Shown: in pieces, positions 36,906 through 48,493 of the stretch
Numbering within the stretch: position 1 is the first letter of the stretch
Layout: each line of letters begins with the position of its first letter
From: Tolypeutes matacus
Taxonomy: Eukaryota > Chordata > Mammalia > Cingulata > Chlamyphoridae
DNA length: 64,000 bases
Assembly (NCBI GenBank): GCA_026826555.1
Contig: JAKSZT010018369.1
Span: 7,730 to 71,729 of the forward strand
Reading direction: 5' to 3'
Program-made: the position numbers and the translations under genes
The notes under the pieces: model-generated
Database searches by the model: none
Told to the model about the DNA's origin: nothing
The model's input: only the letters and a program-made list of their open reading frames with translations

Positions 36906-37889
36906 TTTTCCACACCAATTTTTGGCTACAAATTCTCATTTTGGACAGATTCATGTTCCCCGTCTCCAGGAAAAATTAATTTATTTCTTTGGACGACTAA
37001 TGCATAATCAGACAAGGTCATCAAATCAGAGGTCATCAACGACTCAGGTCTGTGTCCCAGTGGCAGGCTGGGAGGCGCAGGCTTCGTGCCTCGTCCAACC
37101 CCATGTGCGCCAGGCCCAAGCTCAGCAGACAGAAATGCCTCCGGCTTCCCAGGCAGTGGGGCCTGGTGGCTACTTGAGTTCATCTTGCTGTGACAAATAG
37201 AAACACTTGGGGTAGGTGCAAGGAAGTGAGCGGTGCAGCTTTTGGTGTGTTTGGCTTATTTTCTAGAATTAGTCAGCCATGTGCCTATGTGTATCATGCC
37301 ATAAGACGGCAATTCACAGGAGGAAAACTGTCACTTTTCATAATTCAGAGCCTAGAATGATTGCACTGTTCCTCCAAAAGATGACTATCCCAGCCATCAT
37401 AAAGGCATAATGACACTTGACAGATGGACTGGAAACACCACAGAACCAGAGAGCCATTTGTCACTGCTGGTGTTTAGACTGTCAGAGTTCTGGTGGACCT
37501 TAGCATTTTGCTTATTAGGAAAATGAAATGAAAAGTTGTCTGCTAAAAGCAGCACAGGTACCCGTAGCAATGGGTGCATTTCCTCCTGGGTCAAAAACCA
37601 CATGGAAACCCCACATGTGCTTTGCGGGGAGGTTCTTCCTGCAAGTGGGATGGTCCATTTTGGAATCTGAATCCAGGGCTTTTGCCAGCACTTTCTTGGT
37701 GTGCGTCCAGGCCCACCCCTGTGGGGCCAGGCCAGGCACATTTTGGGCTATGGCCACCAAAGGGCTCAGTAAAGAGCCTTTTGCAGGCACGAGCCTGCTC
37801 CTGGGCGACAGCGTAGGAGAGAGCCCGGCACACCAGCTCAGCCATGTGGAACATGGCTTTGGAGGATGGACGTGAGGAGAAGTTAGCAT
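36906..37889. other. GC-richer intergenic DNA, nothing recognised
   Basis: Several overlapping frames of 80-124 codons occur on both strands at 37,400-37,900. None has a recognisable motif, and they shadow one another, as is usual in GC-rich non-coding DNA. Confidence 0.45.
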
Positions 37890-37899
37890 GGTTCACAGA

Positions 37900-38045
37900 G
37901 AGACTGGACTAGGATTCTGCAGCTCTGGGCTCCAACTGTCTTTTCCGCTCCTATCTCTGTGGCCTCTGGGATTTCCCTGAGCCTCCATTTCCTTACATTT
38001 GAAAATCTGCCAGGGCATAGATGGACGTGAGGGTTCATGCAGAAT
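37900..38045 (+). mobile_element. MIR-like SINE fragment
   Basis: The run CTCTGTGGCCTCTGGGATTT..CCTGAGCCTCCATTTCCTTA..TTTGAAAATCTGCCAGG follows the core of the ancient mammalian MIR element (family text resembles CTCTGTGACCTTGGGCAAGT and CTGAGCCTCAGTTTCCTCAT). It is a strongly diverged fossil. Confidence 0.55.
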
Positions 38046-40280
38046 TACCAATGGGTATGTGTGTGTCGCTGTGGGAGGGGTCTCTGGAGCACTTGGTGAT
38101 GGCCGCTGCTGGACTGGGAGCTTGAGGCTCTTCTTCATCACCAAGGCAGACAGGAGGACAGCGCTGAATTCCAGTCATCCCATAAATACCATTTCACCCA
38201 CATGCAGTTAATTTTTCAGTCCTTGCCACCCACAAACAGGAACCCACAGAACAGTTCCAGCCACAGACATATTTCCTTCGCCCCACACAATGTAGCCATG
38301 CTTTATTTTTTCCAAATAATTGCAACATTTTAAAACTGGGAGATTTCATAGAAAAATCCTAGTTTCCCTTGAAAAAAGAAGATTGAGCCACTCTGGGCTC
38401 TTCCCATCAGCAACATGGGCTCTGACTGAGCCACCACTGTCTCCTTCAGAAGGCAAGTTTGCTCTCATTCACCACAGGTGCCACCACTCCCTATTGCCTA
38501 AGGACTTGCCACTTAAATAATTGACATTTCCTGCTCTGTTTTTGCAGGCCTATGTGTTTGCCATCCTACCTTTCACAATTATTTGATATTGGATTTTTAA
38601 AAATGTATCAAATTCTCCTTTGAAAGGCATCAGTCCTATTAATACAAATATTTTATAAGCCTCCAACTTAACCAACCCAAATAACTAAAGTATATAGTTC
38701 TAATTTAACAGCATTCAAGATTCAATATTGTTGCTCTCTCCTCGGCATCACAGACGGAGAAGCATTTATCCCTATAAACAGGTCAGCAACAATATTTAAA
38801 AGATATATTATTCAATGCAGGTGTTGTGATAACTGGGTATGCATCTGGGAGATAAATGAAATTGCATGGAATGGTTTCCCTAAATTCTCAAAGTAGGAAT
38901 GGCCTTCCTAGGTTTGACAGATGAATTTAACTACTTAAATTTATTTTCTGGTATTACAAACAAAATCAAAATGACAAAATGAGACAAATATATGTTGTAT
39001 AAATGCAGACATCAGGCTAAATTTCCTATATATAAGTAACTCCTACAAATCAATAAGAAAAAATAAGACTGTTCTAGAGCAGTGATTCAAGTGGGGAACA
39101 CGCGTGGGCAATTCTGGGCAGATTTTGCCATCACGTAGCCACAGCAGGAACTGTCATCTCTTCCCTTTAGATCCGTGGGTCTCTGTGTGAGGCTGACACA
39201 AGAGGAGAAAATCAGTAGTTGCTTCTCTGAGGATGTTGTGCCTTTGAACCCTTGGCTGCACCATGTGGCCTCTTGTTTCACAGATGGAGAATCTCACCCT
39301 AGGGTCACTGAGAAATCTAGATGCCGGGGCTGGAGTCCAGAACTGAAAGCTTTGGCCAAGCTGCTGGTTACGTCTGATGCAGACCAGCTCGGGTAACTTG
39401 CCTCTTGGCTGAAATATTGGCTGGTTGCTTGGAACTACACCCTGAGTCTGACCCCAGTGAACAGTGACCCAGCAGCTCCAGTATTGGACGCTGGAGGAAA
39501 AGAGCTGAGGAGCCACGGAGGGCTCGAGGCATCCTGCAGGAACCGCGCAGGTCTCACTCCGTGTGCTCCACACAGGCAGGGCACCCAGAACGCAGTCAGC
39601 CCCATCACACCCCTTGACCTCTGCCTGGGAACGTGTCCTCCACCCAAGGCAAAGCCCCCTCCCTTTGCAGCCTAAGTCCAACGCATGCAACATTCACGCA
39701 GCAGACAACGGGCTGTCCTTAAATCTACTCTCCCCTTCTGCTAGGCACAGAGGCTGGGGTCATGGCGACTCCTCTCCAGCTGTTGAGCCTCACCTCCTTT
39801 GCAGTCAGGTATGGCCAGCGGCAGGTGAGAGGAAGCCCTGTGGACAGTTTCTGGGATGGGTCATTAAAGAGGAGGGGTGGACACTGGGGGCCCCTGGACT
39901 CAGACCCCCATTCCCCAGCTGCCTGCTCACAGCCAATCCCTGCCCAGGACTTGGGCTTGGCTGGGGGGGCTGCCTTTCCCGTGGCCACTGAAGGGGGCAG
40001 AGGTGGGTCTGCTTCCACAATCCAGCAAGAGTAGAGCTTCCCGTAGGATAACAACCCCCCAACTACCTCTCAGGTGATGTTCCTAAAAACACCCCCAGGT
40101 GCTTCCTGCACCCAGGGGCTTAACCCACTAAATGCTCATATTGTGCTCACTCCACAGCCAACTGAAGTCGTGAGTTCCAATGCACAGCTATCCTCCAAGC
40201 AATGGCTCAGGGACCCATGGTGCTTCCTTCTGGGACACGGCCTCCACGTTTGCAGCAGAAATGCAAGAAAGAGTTGGAAT
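38046..40280. other. Intergenic DNA, nothing recognised
   Basis: The part 38,520-39,070 is AT-rich and 39,080-40,100 GC-rich. The longest frame (179 codons, minus strand, 39,154-39,693) overlaps long frames on the other strand and shows no domain. It is treated as chance. Confidence 0.45.
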
Positions 40281-40284
40281 CACA

Positions 40285-40355
40285 TAATTTTTTCCCCAAT
40301 GTTTTTAAATTGGAGAAGTTGTAGGTGTACAGAAAAATCATGCACAAAATGCAGA
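40285..40355 (-). mobile_element. Short L1 3' UTR-like remnant
   Basis: GGAGAAGTTGTAGGTGTACA and AAATCATGCACAAAATGCAG are near-consensus words of the antisense of old L1 3' ends. Only about 70 bp are readable. Confidence 0.4.
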
Positions 40356-40509
40356 ATTTCCATCTGGAAAGGCCAGGCTTGAGTGGATTCTATCACTACT
40401 GCCCTCTCCCATTGGACAGGGCTCGTCTCAGGACTCCAACCCCATGGGGGCCAGGAAATGCAGACGACTGTGGGGACACTTGGAGACCCTACAACAAAAC
40501 TCACAGGGA

Positions 40510-40930
40510 AACATGGTTCTGTTTCCTGGGGCTGCCGTGACAGAGCACGATGGGCTGGCTTAAGGAAGAATTTATCATCTCACAGTTCTGGGGCTGCAAG
40601 TCCAGAATCGAGTTGAGGGCAGGGCCGAGCCTCCCCTGAAGGCTCTGGGGAAGCATCTTTGTTGCCGCTTCCTAGGCTCTCATGGCCTTCCCAGGCTGGC
40701 AGCTGCACCCCGCCAATCCCTGCTCCTAGGTCCAGGGGGTCGCTCCCAAGGGCCCCTTTGTCTTCAAACGGCTTCTGCTAAGGACAGTATCATGGATTGG
40801 GAGCCCAGCCTACTCCAAAACGACCTCATCTAAACTATTTACATCTGCAAAGATCCTCCTTCCAAAGAAGGTCCCATTTTGGGGTTCCAGGCGGGCATGG
40901 ATTTGGGGGGTGCTGTCCAACCCAGCGCAG
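40510..40930 (-). mobile_element. MLT1-type MaLR LTR fragment
   Basis: The plus strand carries the antisense of the same LTR family as 26,380-26,764: TTTCCTGGGGCTGCCGTGAC, ATCTCACAGTTCTGGGGCTG, ACCTCATCTAAACTATTTAC, ATCTGCAAAGATCCT and AAGAAGGTCCCATTTTGGGG. It is diverged and without clear target duplications. Confidence 0.65.
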
Positions 40931-41587
40931 TCTCATCACTTGGTCTCTGCCTCTTTACTTATTCAGGAGATTGAAATTGGCCTAATCAGAGGGTCTTAAC
41001 TGTGAATGTGCACTAAGTGGCCCAGAGAGGTTTTTCAAACCTCAGATTCCAGGAAGCCACCCTGAAAGCACTGAGTCAGCAACGCCGAGGATGGAGCCCC
41101 TGCATTTCGATGAAGCTCTTCCCGGAAGATTCTGAGGCATGCCTGTGGAAGAGAGCTACTGAACTTCCTTCCATCTCTCATGTCCTCTAATTCTGTGGTT
41201 TTCTACAGGTAGGAAAACACACAGAGAGCACGCGTGCCCAGAGATGCTCTGTTCAGGTCTTTGCCACCAGAATTCCAGAATGCTGAAGTGGGTCTTTGGT
41301 TCCGTGTTCCCTCCTAATAGACAAGACAAGCCTCCCAGCTCATCTCACTGAAATGTCCACACCAGATTCCGTTGAAGAGCATTCTCCTGACCTCATCCTG
41401 TTTTCATATTTCCCTTTATTCACCACAGCTCTCTCCAGTGCCCAGAGGTCAGCACTTTCTGGAAAACCAGCCTCCCGACACCCACAACCCTTGATGAGAC
41501 CCCAAACTCATCTGCAAGTCTATCTCTTTAAACAGCTCCACAATTATCAATATGCATCTCTCCCTCTACATCTAAAACATTGTAAGC
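40931..41587. other. Unique-looking DNA left of the inverted duplication
   Basis: No gene or named repeat. This may still belong to the left arm: its counterpart would lie beyond 64,000, outside the window. The true outer boundary of the duplication is therefore unknown. Confidence 0.5.
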
Positions 41588-42403
41588 TCAATAATACCTT
41601 GTTCTATAAAACACACAGAATAGTTTCATATTCTGTCAAGGTTCATAAAACTTCACTTGAATTGATAGATAACTGGCATAAAATGGATAAAGGAGGTGTG
41701 CTGAATCAGAAGAAAATTGGATTTTATATTGATCTGAAACTACCTTTTCTCCTTTTCTTAAAGCCTCTGGCCTTTTCGACATTTTCTTCCATTAGATTAA
41801 ACTAGAGAAAAATAAATGACCTAAGAGAAAAACAGAAGGAGCAATGGAAGCTATGGAGGGGTGGACAGGCTGACTTAGTGGCACGTGGGCTCCAGGAAGC
41901 CCTCTCGTAACTTTAGGCTGAGAAGTAAAGGATGAGGAGTTACAAAGAAGAGTGGGGCATGGGCGGGGTGGCTTCAGTTAGTTGCCTGCTTGAGCATACA
42001 TACATGCTCTTACTAACTGTAGGGTGCCAGGGTTTCTGGCTGCAGAACGTTAGTTTCTGACAGTCTAGAGTAGACGGGATCCCGTCACTGGCGGGAGGCA
42101 TGCAGCTGAGAGGCTTGGAGCAGGAACGGGGAACAACGGGCTCATGGTGGCGGGGTGGAACTCTAGCAGTCGGTCTGTTTTCTCTGCGAAAGAGGAAGGA
42201 AGAGCTCTCCTGACACCAAAATGACCAGGGAACATCTTCAGAATTCGAATTCTAAGCTGTGCTACCCTAAACGTACTTAGACACGTCAGCGATGGGGTCA
42301 AGATGGGGTGTCAGAGGTCTGTGCGGAGCAAGTGCGCCCCATGCCATCATCGCCCTATGTGCATGTGGTGCTCCACGGGGGAAGGACGGAGCCCGCCTCA
42401 CAG

Positions 42404-42449
42404 GTGGTTGGAGTGCGGTCTCACGGTCACAAAATGGCTGCTGCATCTC
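42404..42449 (+). repeat. Short dispersed repeat unit, copy 1
   Basis: GTGGTTGGAGTG..GTCACAAAATGGCTGCTG is repeated at 43,263-43,308 with three C/T differences in 46 bases, all at CpG positions. This is probably part of an old interspersed element. Both copies recur in the right arm. Confidence 0.6.
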
Positions 42450-43262
42450 TGTCTTGGGATCACAACGGATGCCTGGAGAGGGGAGGGAGAAACTGAAAAA
42501 AAAAAATCAGGTCTTTGGCTTCCAAGAAACCTAGGAACGACCCCCAGACCTGTGTGTGGGACCACCCAAGATGGGGAGTTTCCACTACCCAGGGTCATGC
42601 TTTCGTGGCCAGTCTTGCTTTTGTGGCCAGTGCCTTCTCTCAGGGGGCTTAGGAAAGCATTGGTCCACACCACAGTGGATCGGAACCCAGTTTCCAGCTG
42701 TCTGTGAAACTGCGAGGTCACGAGGAAGGCATATTCAAGTGCAGCTGCCCTGCTGGCTCTTCTCTGCCTAGCACGGGCTGGGATCTGTGCTACCATGAGC
42801 GGAAGCAGAGAGCGGGTCGCTCAGAGCCACTGAGGGCGTGTTCTCCAATGGCTGAGGCTTTTAGCAATTTGAAGATGGTCTGGCTGACTCTTCCACGGAT
42901 CTGGCTTTGCTCCAGCAGCCTTTCCCTTCATAGAGTACTTACCTCCTCCAGAGAGAATTTTTATTCTGGGTCATTTACCACCTGGGAGCCTTTAGACAAG
43001 AGACGGTCCCTTTCTTAAGCTGCCTTCTTCTTGTGGCAAATATCCAATTTGCAGTGTTTGAGTCCTTGCTGTTGAGACAAACTCAGCCTTAGGTAGTAAT
43101 GCCTTCAGTTGCAAATAGCAAAAAATGTGATGACTGCTGGTTAAACACATGAAGCTGGCTGTTTTCTGACAAAACAGGAGACAAGAGGTGGGCGATCTGT
43201 GGTTGGTACGTGGTACAAAGATGCAAACTCTGCCTCTTTGCCTCTCCCCTCCACCATCCTCA

Positions 43263-43308
43263 GTGGTTGGAGTGTGGTCTCATGGTCACAAAATGGCTGC
43301 TGTATCTC
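43263..43308 (+). repeat. Short dispersed repeat unit, copy 2
   Basis: Second copy of the unit at 42,404-42,449, with TG in place of CG at the differing sites, as expected from methyl-CpG decay. Confidence 0.6.
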
Positions 43309-44698
43309 CAAGGAGAATTTTAATGCTTAAATCAGGAGAAGGAGGCAGGACCATATCTGGCATGTCTATCTCCTTTTATCAGGAAAATAAACGTTTTCCC
43401 AGAAACACCCAGCAGACTCCTGCTTATGTCTTCTTGGCCAGAACGCTGTTGTGTTACCATTCCTAGCAGTAAGGGAGTCGGGAAAAGCAGGATTGCCTCC
43501 TCAAATAAGATCGGATCTTCCTTAGTGCAGAGCAGTCAGGTATTGAAGGGGTCGAGTAGGACAACAGGCCAGAATGAGCAGAGCAACCAAGACTTTATCC
43601 ACTTACTGCGATGGTAGAGGCAAGAGGCAAAGAAAAAGAAAAGCGTCGACAACCCAGTGTTCCACTGCCCCATGGAATGGAGTGGCGAGGTTGAGGTGGG
43701 TGCAGCACAGAGGGGGCAACCGTTTCGCTGATGAGGAGCCATGCACAAAGGCCCCGCCTCTTTATGGACCTGAGGGTCAGAGAGCATGCGGGGGAGGGCT
43801 AGGACCGGAAAGGTACTGGGTCAGAGTGGAGATGAGTGCCCCAGCCAAGGCCCTCAACAGGCCTGGGCTCGGAGTGGGGGGCGGGCTAGTGCCTGGCCAG
43901 CCAGGGGGCCCGAGCCCATGGCAGCCATGGAGGGCTGTGTGGGGAGGGCAGCTGCCCCGGAGGCCTGCCGGCGGCCTGTGGTCAGGTCTGGAAAATCACA
44001 CAAGGGGTTTTACCAGGGTCTGGACTTCTCAGTTAGCAAAGGGAAGGGTGAAGGAAGATGGACGCACTGGGCTTGTGGCATCCTCACGGACAAGGGCCAC
44101 AGTGCCTGCTCCTGACTCCCGACACACTCTGCACTCCCCCCACTGGAGAAGCAGCAATTAGCGGAACGAGCTGAGCAAAGCTTGCCTCTGTGGCTGCTTC
44201 TCCGCGGCTTCCCTCCTGCCTCCGTCACCTACATCCACGAGGCCCAGCTCCCCTCCCTGGCCCTCGGCAGGTCCCCTGTAGCCAGGCCTGCTGCTCCGGG
44301 TGGGGTGGCTGCCTGGCCTTAGCTCAGCTCACGGGAGTGGTCAGTGCCCGCAGCCTTCAGAAATGCTGGGGAGCCTGTCGCTCAGAGGCAGGGAGCGGGG
44401 CTGACAGCTGAAGCCTCCAAAGAGATTTTCTGCAACCTCAACTAAAAAAAAAAAAAAGATACAGAGGGACTCTTCAAAGCTACTTGAAACTAAGTGTCTG
44501 ACCATTTTGTGGGACAGGGAGTACTTAACTGGGCAGTTTAGGCCTCCGTTTATTTGCAGGAAAGGAAAAAGTGGAAGCTTTCAACAGTGCAGTTACCTGC
44601 CCTAACAGGGTGCCGTTGGCGCTGGAGAGGGCACTGGAATCACTAATCTCGCGCAAGCTGACCAGAGCCAATCCCACCGCCTCTGTGCCCCAGCACAC

Positions 44699-44709
44699 AA
44701 GATGGCGGC
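44699..44709 (+). promoter_or_regulatory. YY1-like motif in the left arm
   Basis: AAGATGGCGGC matches the strong consensus for the zinc-finger factor YY1. It is retained in the right arm (60,839-60,849). A single short motif without a known promoter is weak evidence for function. Confidence 0.3.
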
Positions 44710-45528
44710 CACCAGCTGCCTCTGGGCTGTTGTCCTACTCCACCTGCCCTGCCGCTCACCCCAGAGCAATTACTGAAAGAGCTGCTTCTTCCACTCTGCA
44801 GCTTTTGGTCCATCACCCAGCTCTCAGCCCCCACACTCTGTTTACCCCTCATTCTCCAAGAGAAGAGCTCTGGGAGCACTTTGTGCGGTGACAGCGTGGC
44901 ACATGCTTTTAGTTCTCCCTTCAGTGGTTCCTTCAGCACCCACGAGTGTTGTCTTCAGTTCCACCAGGGCCGCGATTTCCCACCCAGCGGTTGTGTGAGG
45001 TCTCCGTACCTCCAGCTCTAGAAATGAGCCCCAAATGGCTTAGGACAATCGCTCTATTCCATTTCCCTGGCTACATTTCATGGATGGGAGTGAAACCCAA
45101 ACAAGACCAACTTAATATTTTCACTGGCAGTCAGAGGGCCTTCTTTTCTTCAGGGTGCTGGCAGGCTATACTTGAGCCTGGCCCTGGAGGAAGGCAGTCC
45201 CAAGAGCTGTTGGCAGCTGGCTTGGAATTTGGAACCTCCCTGTTACTGGTTTAGGGACCCTGATCAAGCTACACCTGAAGCTACAGTAATACATTTAGAC
45301 TACAAGATTTATACATCAAAAATGTCCTTTTAATTGACCTGTTTCGCTCAAGTTCTCTCTTGCTAGAACCATCACATTTCCTGACTGATTCAGAGAAAGG
45401 CCAGAGGCTGTGCAGGTCTCAGAAGGAGCCAACTGGGGGTGATTCTTGCTCTGCTCCTTCCCCATGTTTGGAGATGAAAGCAGACAGCGTGATCTCACTG
45501 GCCTGGAGCCACATGAGGGAAGAGTAAC

Positions 45529-46028
45529 TGTGGCAGTTTGATGTAATTATGAATTCCAAAAATATAATTGAATCATGCTTGTAAACTGATCTGTTAACCT
45601 GGGCATGATTAGGTTAGGATTAGGGCGTTGAGCCCCACCCCTTGGTGGGTGGGGAATTGAATATAAAAGGCAAGGCAAAGGACAGTTGAAGCAGTCTCTT
45701 GAAAAGCAGTTTTGATGTTGGAAAGAAGGCCCCAGGAGAAGAGAAGCAAGCCGTCTGCCTGATCGTCTGCAGCTGACCTTGTGGAGGAAACAGGAGCTAA
45801 GCCCGGAGAGAAACGCAGCCCCGGGAAGAGAGGAACCCCAGAAGCCTGAACCCTGGCAAACGCCGGCAGCTGTCTTGCTCTAACACATGGCAATTGACTG
45901 TGGTGAGAGAAGAAACTTAATGCTTTATGGCCTGGTATCTGTGGACGTCTACCCCAAATAAATACCCTTCATAAAGACCAACCCATTTTTGGTATTTCAC
46001 ATTAGCACCCCTTTGGCTGACTAATACA
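45529..46028 (+). mobile_element. MaLR-like solo LTR with perfect 5-bp target duplication (left arm)
   Basis: A 500-bp element starting TGTGGCAGTTTGATG and ending GGCTGACTAATACA. It is flanked on both sides by GTAAC (45,524-45,528 and 46,029-46,033). It contains a TATA box (GAATATAAAAGG at 45,658) and AATAAA at 45,957-45,962, followed by the R/U5-like end. The ACTAATACA terminus is typical of ERVL-MaLR LTRs. The internal sequence is unlike human MLT1, MST or THE1 that I remember, so it may be a lineage-specific family. Confidence 0.8.
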
Positions 46029-46659
46029 GTAACGGTGCCCTGGAGGCTGTAAGCTGTGGATTCACCTTCTAAGACCCCACCTGCCCCACGCAGGGCAGCG
46101 TGACACCAGCACGGATAGGGCAGGTGTGCGGTCAGCCCTGCCAGGAACATGGGGTGCTTCAAGGTCGGGTCACGGTGCCTCTGGGCAGCAGCAGAGCCCA
46201 GGTCAGGCTGCAGATGCTGAAGTCTTGTGTCTGGGCTCGGACCCAGCTGGATTACCCACTAAGTGAGGATGTGAATGGCGTGGCCTTCCCGGCCTCAGTC
46301 TTCTCATCACCTGAAGTGGAAGTATCAGTAGCACCTGCCTCCTTGGGCTGGCCGGGCAGGTAGGACAATGAAACAACATGGGAGGGGCCAAGGCGGGGGA
46401 GTTTATTTCCCCAGCCCCTCCTGGCCCGGTGACCACAGCTGGCCGTGTCCCTTGACATTACTTAGAGAGTCTCTCCTTTTCATCCCACTCGGGCCTGGGG
46501 TAATGGACCCTCTCTCTCACTAAGCCCTGGGCTCTGCAGCCCCCCCCCGGTGGGCTCCCCACCCCTTACCCACAATTTTGTAAATAGTCTCAAATTGCCC
46601 TCATGATTCCCGCCAGGTTGCTGAGGGACAGACCATTCCACTTGCTGCTACCCAGCCTG

Positions 46660-46772
46660 CTTGTATATTATAATTTACACAGGTATTATTTGTTTTCACT
46701 GAGAACAGGGTACGGAGCATCGCATCGAGGTGCTCAATTAACATGAATGAATAAATGAACGAACGAACGAGT
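46660..46772 (+). mobile_element. L2-like 3' end (left arm)
   Basis: GAGGTGCTCAATTAACATGA followed by ATGAATAAATGAACGAACGA resembles the widespread LINE2 3' terminus (GGTGCTCAATAAATG then GAATGAATGA). The repeats at the end are short tetranucleotide units. The mirror copy is at about 58,784-58,896. Confidence 0.5.
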
Positions 46773-47498
46773 GGCTTCAGTTTCCAGGTCCTGGGGGTGA
46801 ACCCCAGCCTGAGGCAACTGTGAAAGTGAGGAGAGGGGCTGGGCCGCAGATCACTGCGCTGTCACCCTCTTCCAATGCAAGACCTGCCTCTTAATTCCCA
46901 CCATTCAGGAAAACTGGGCAGACGTGGGCAGCAAAAAGTAACCAATTCCAGCCACAAGAACCAACTGATGGGCGTCACGTGGCCCAGTGAGCACCAGAGC
47001 CAGCGGACAGCCTCCCAGGGCCAAATCCCGACAGAAAGTAAACTTGTTGCACTTAACACGAGCCAGCAAATGGCGATGCACCGGCCGAGGCCAAGTGGAC
47101 CAGATGCTCGGAGGCCAGGGGCTGCAGGCACACCCAGCACAGGTGGGCAGCTTCAGAGGAGGAGGGCAAAGCCGAATCCTCTGCAGCCTGATGTGACGGG
47201 ACTCCTGACCATTTCACCGTCGGCAGCAGAACGAGGAGACTAAGAAAGGAGAGAGAATTCCAGCAAATGGAACGGCTCTCAAACAAGGGAGAGCACAGAG
47301 CCAGGAGGGCAAGAAAGATGGTCACAGAGGCTGAAACGCAGAGGGCAAGGGGAAGAGTGCTGGAAAAAAGGAAAGGAATTTGTTCTTCATCCCCAAAACC
47401 AGGAGACGTCCCCAGGGCTTTAAGTCAGGACTTGACCCCAGCATCCAGAAGAGAGAAGGGGCAGAGGAGGAGACAAGGCTTGGGATGGACCTGAGAGA

Positions 47499-47598
47499 NN
47501 NNNNNNNNNNNNNNNNNNNNNNNNNNNNNNNNNNNNNNNNNNNNNNNNNNNNNNNNNNNNNNNNNNNNNNNNNNNNNNNNNNNNNNNNNNNNNNNNNN
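47499..47598. other. Assembly gap (100 N)
   Basis: Exactly 100 undetermined bases, a size conventionally used for gaps of unknown length. It falls precisely at the inner end of the left arm, so both the real spacer size and the inner boundary of the duplication are uncertain. Confidence 0.99.
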
Positions 47599-48493
47599 CC
47601 GTTCTTGGGGGACAGTCTTCCTGTAGCTTGCTTTACCTCATCCCTCCTCCTTTCCTGCAGAAGGAAAACCATTGGCTGGTGTCCTAAGCTCTTTTGGGGG
47701 CAGGGAGACGAACCTGGGTTTGCAGCCCATTTCTGCACAGGCTATTTATCTCACACAGATGCGGGAAGTGAAATTTGATGACGTGCTCTGCTCTGAAGGC
47801 GCGAACAGGAGCCGAGCCCGCTGCACAGAAAGGGAGAAAATGAAGCATTATTGCTGCAAGAAAGGGGCCTGATTGGGCTGCCTTGGAGTCAGACACGGCT
47901 GCCAAGTTGTCTGAAACCTAGGCTGCAGGCGAGTGGGGGGCGGGCGCTTCCTCAGCCTGCAGCTCTCAGCCACAGGGTGACGCAGCCTCCATCCGGCCTT
48001 TGAAATGAGCGGAAAAGCCACAGCCCACTCTGGGGAGGACAGGGGTAAGGGGAGCAGCGTGGGGGCATCACAGAGGGGACCCCGTGGTTCCTGGCGAGCT
48101 GGTCCCCAGCAAGAGATGATGCTGGTGGAGGCTGCCCCTGCATGCCTCCAGGGTAGGTCCCTCTCCAGGCCCCTCAGTGCATCAGTCATGACTCTCTAAG
48201 CAGAAGGCTCTTCAGAGTGATTTGAAAAAAAATAAGGGGATGGATTAAAGGGCACATGTAGCTGCCAAGATCAGGGGTTTGAGGTGGGGCAAAGCTGCTG
48301 CAGGAGGTGGCAGTCTCTAATTCCCGCACTCCGTGCCCCTCTTGGTTTCAGTCCCTGCGGGGCCCTTTTCTGTGCCTTCACTGGAGAGGAGACGGGACGC
48401 TGGCAGGGCAAGCCTGGCCATGGTTTTGGAGTCGGGCTTCTCCACCCAAGTCATGTCAAGTCAGCCTGTAGGCATTGCTTCTGGAAGGAAAAC

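Larger units (their letters stand above)
41588..47498 (+). repeat. Left arm of a large inverted duplication (at least 5.9 kb)
   Basis: Every landmark here recurs in reverse complement in 58,058-64,000. CCTTGTTCTAT at 41,600 pairs with the window end, and GACCTGAGAGA at 47,488 pairs with 58,058-58,068. By eye the arms are about 98-99% alike, with substitutions and indels such as 12 bp at about 42,368, about 24 bp at about 44,612 and 2-3 bp at about 45,157 and 45,725. The arm holds a MaLR-like LTR, an L2-like tail and other old repeats. Its frames of up to 195 codons (43,574-44,161) are not maintained in the other arm. No gene is supported. The assembly gap cuts the arm at 47,498. Confidence 0.93.

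Noticed and set aside
47599..47800. Continuation of the left arm beyond the assembly gap
   Set aside because: Compared by eye with the reverse complement of 57,300-58,057 and no match was seen.
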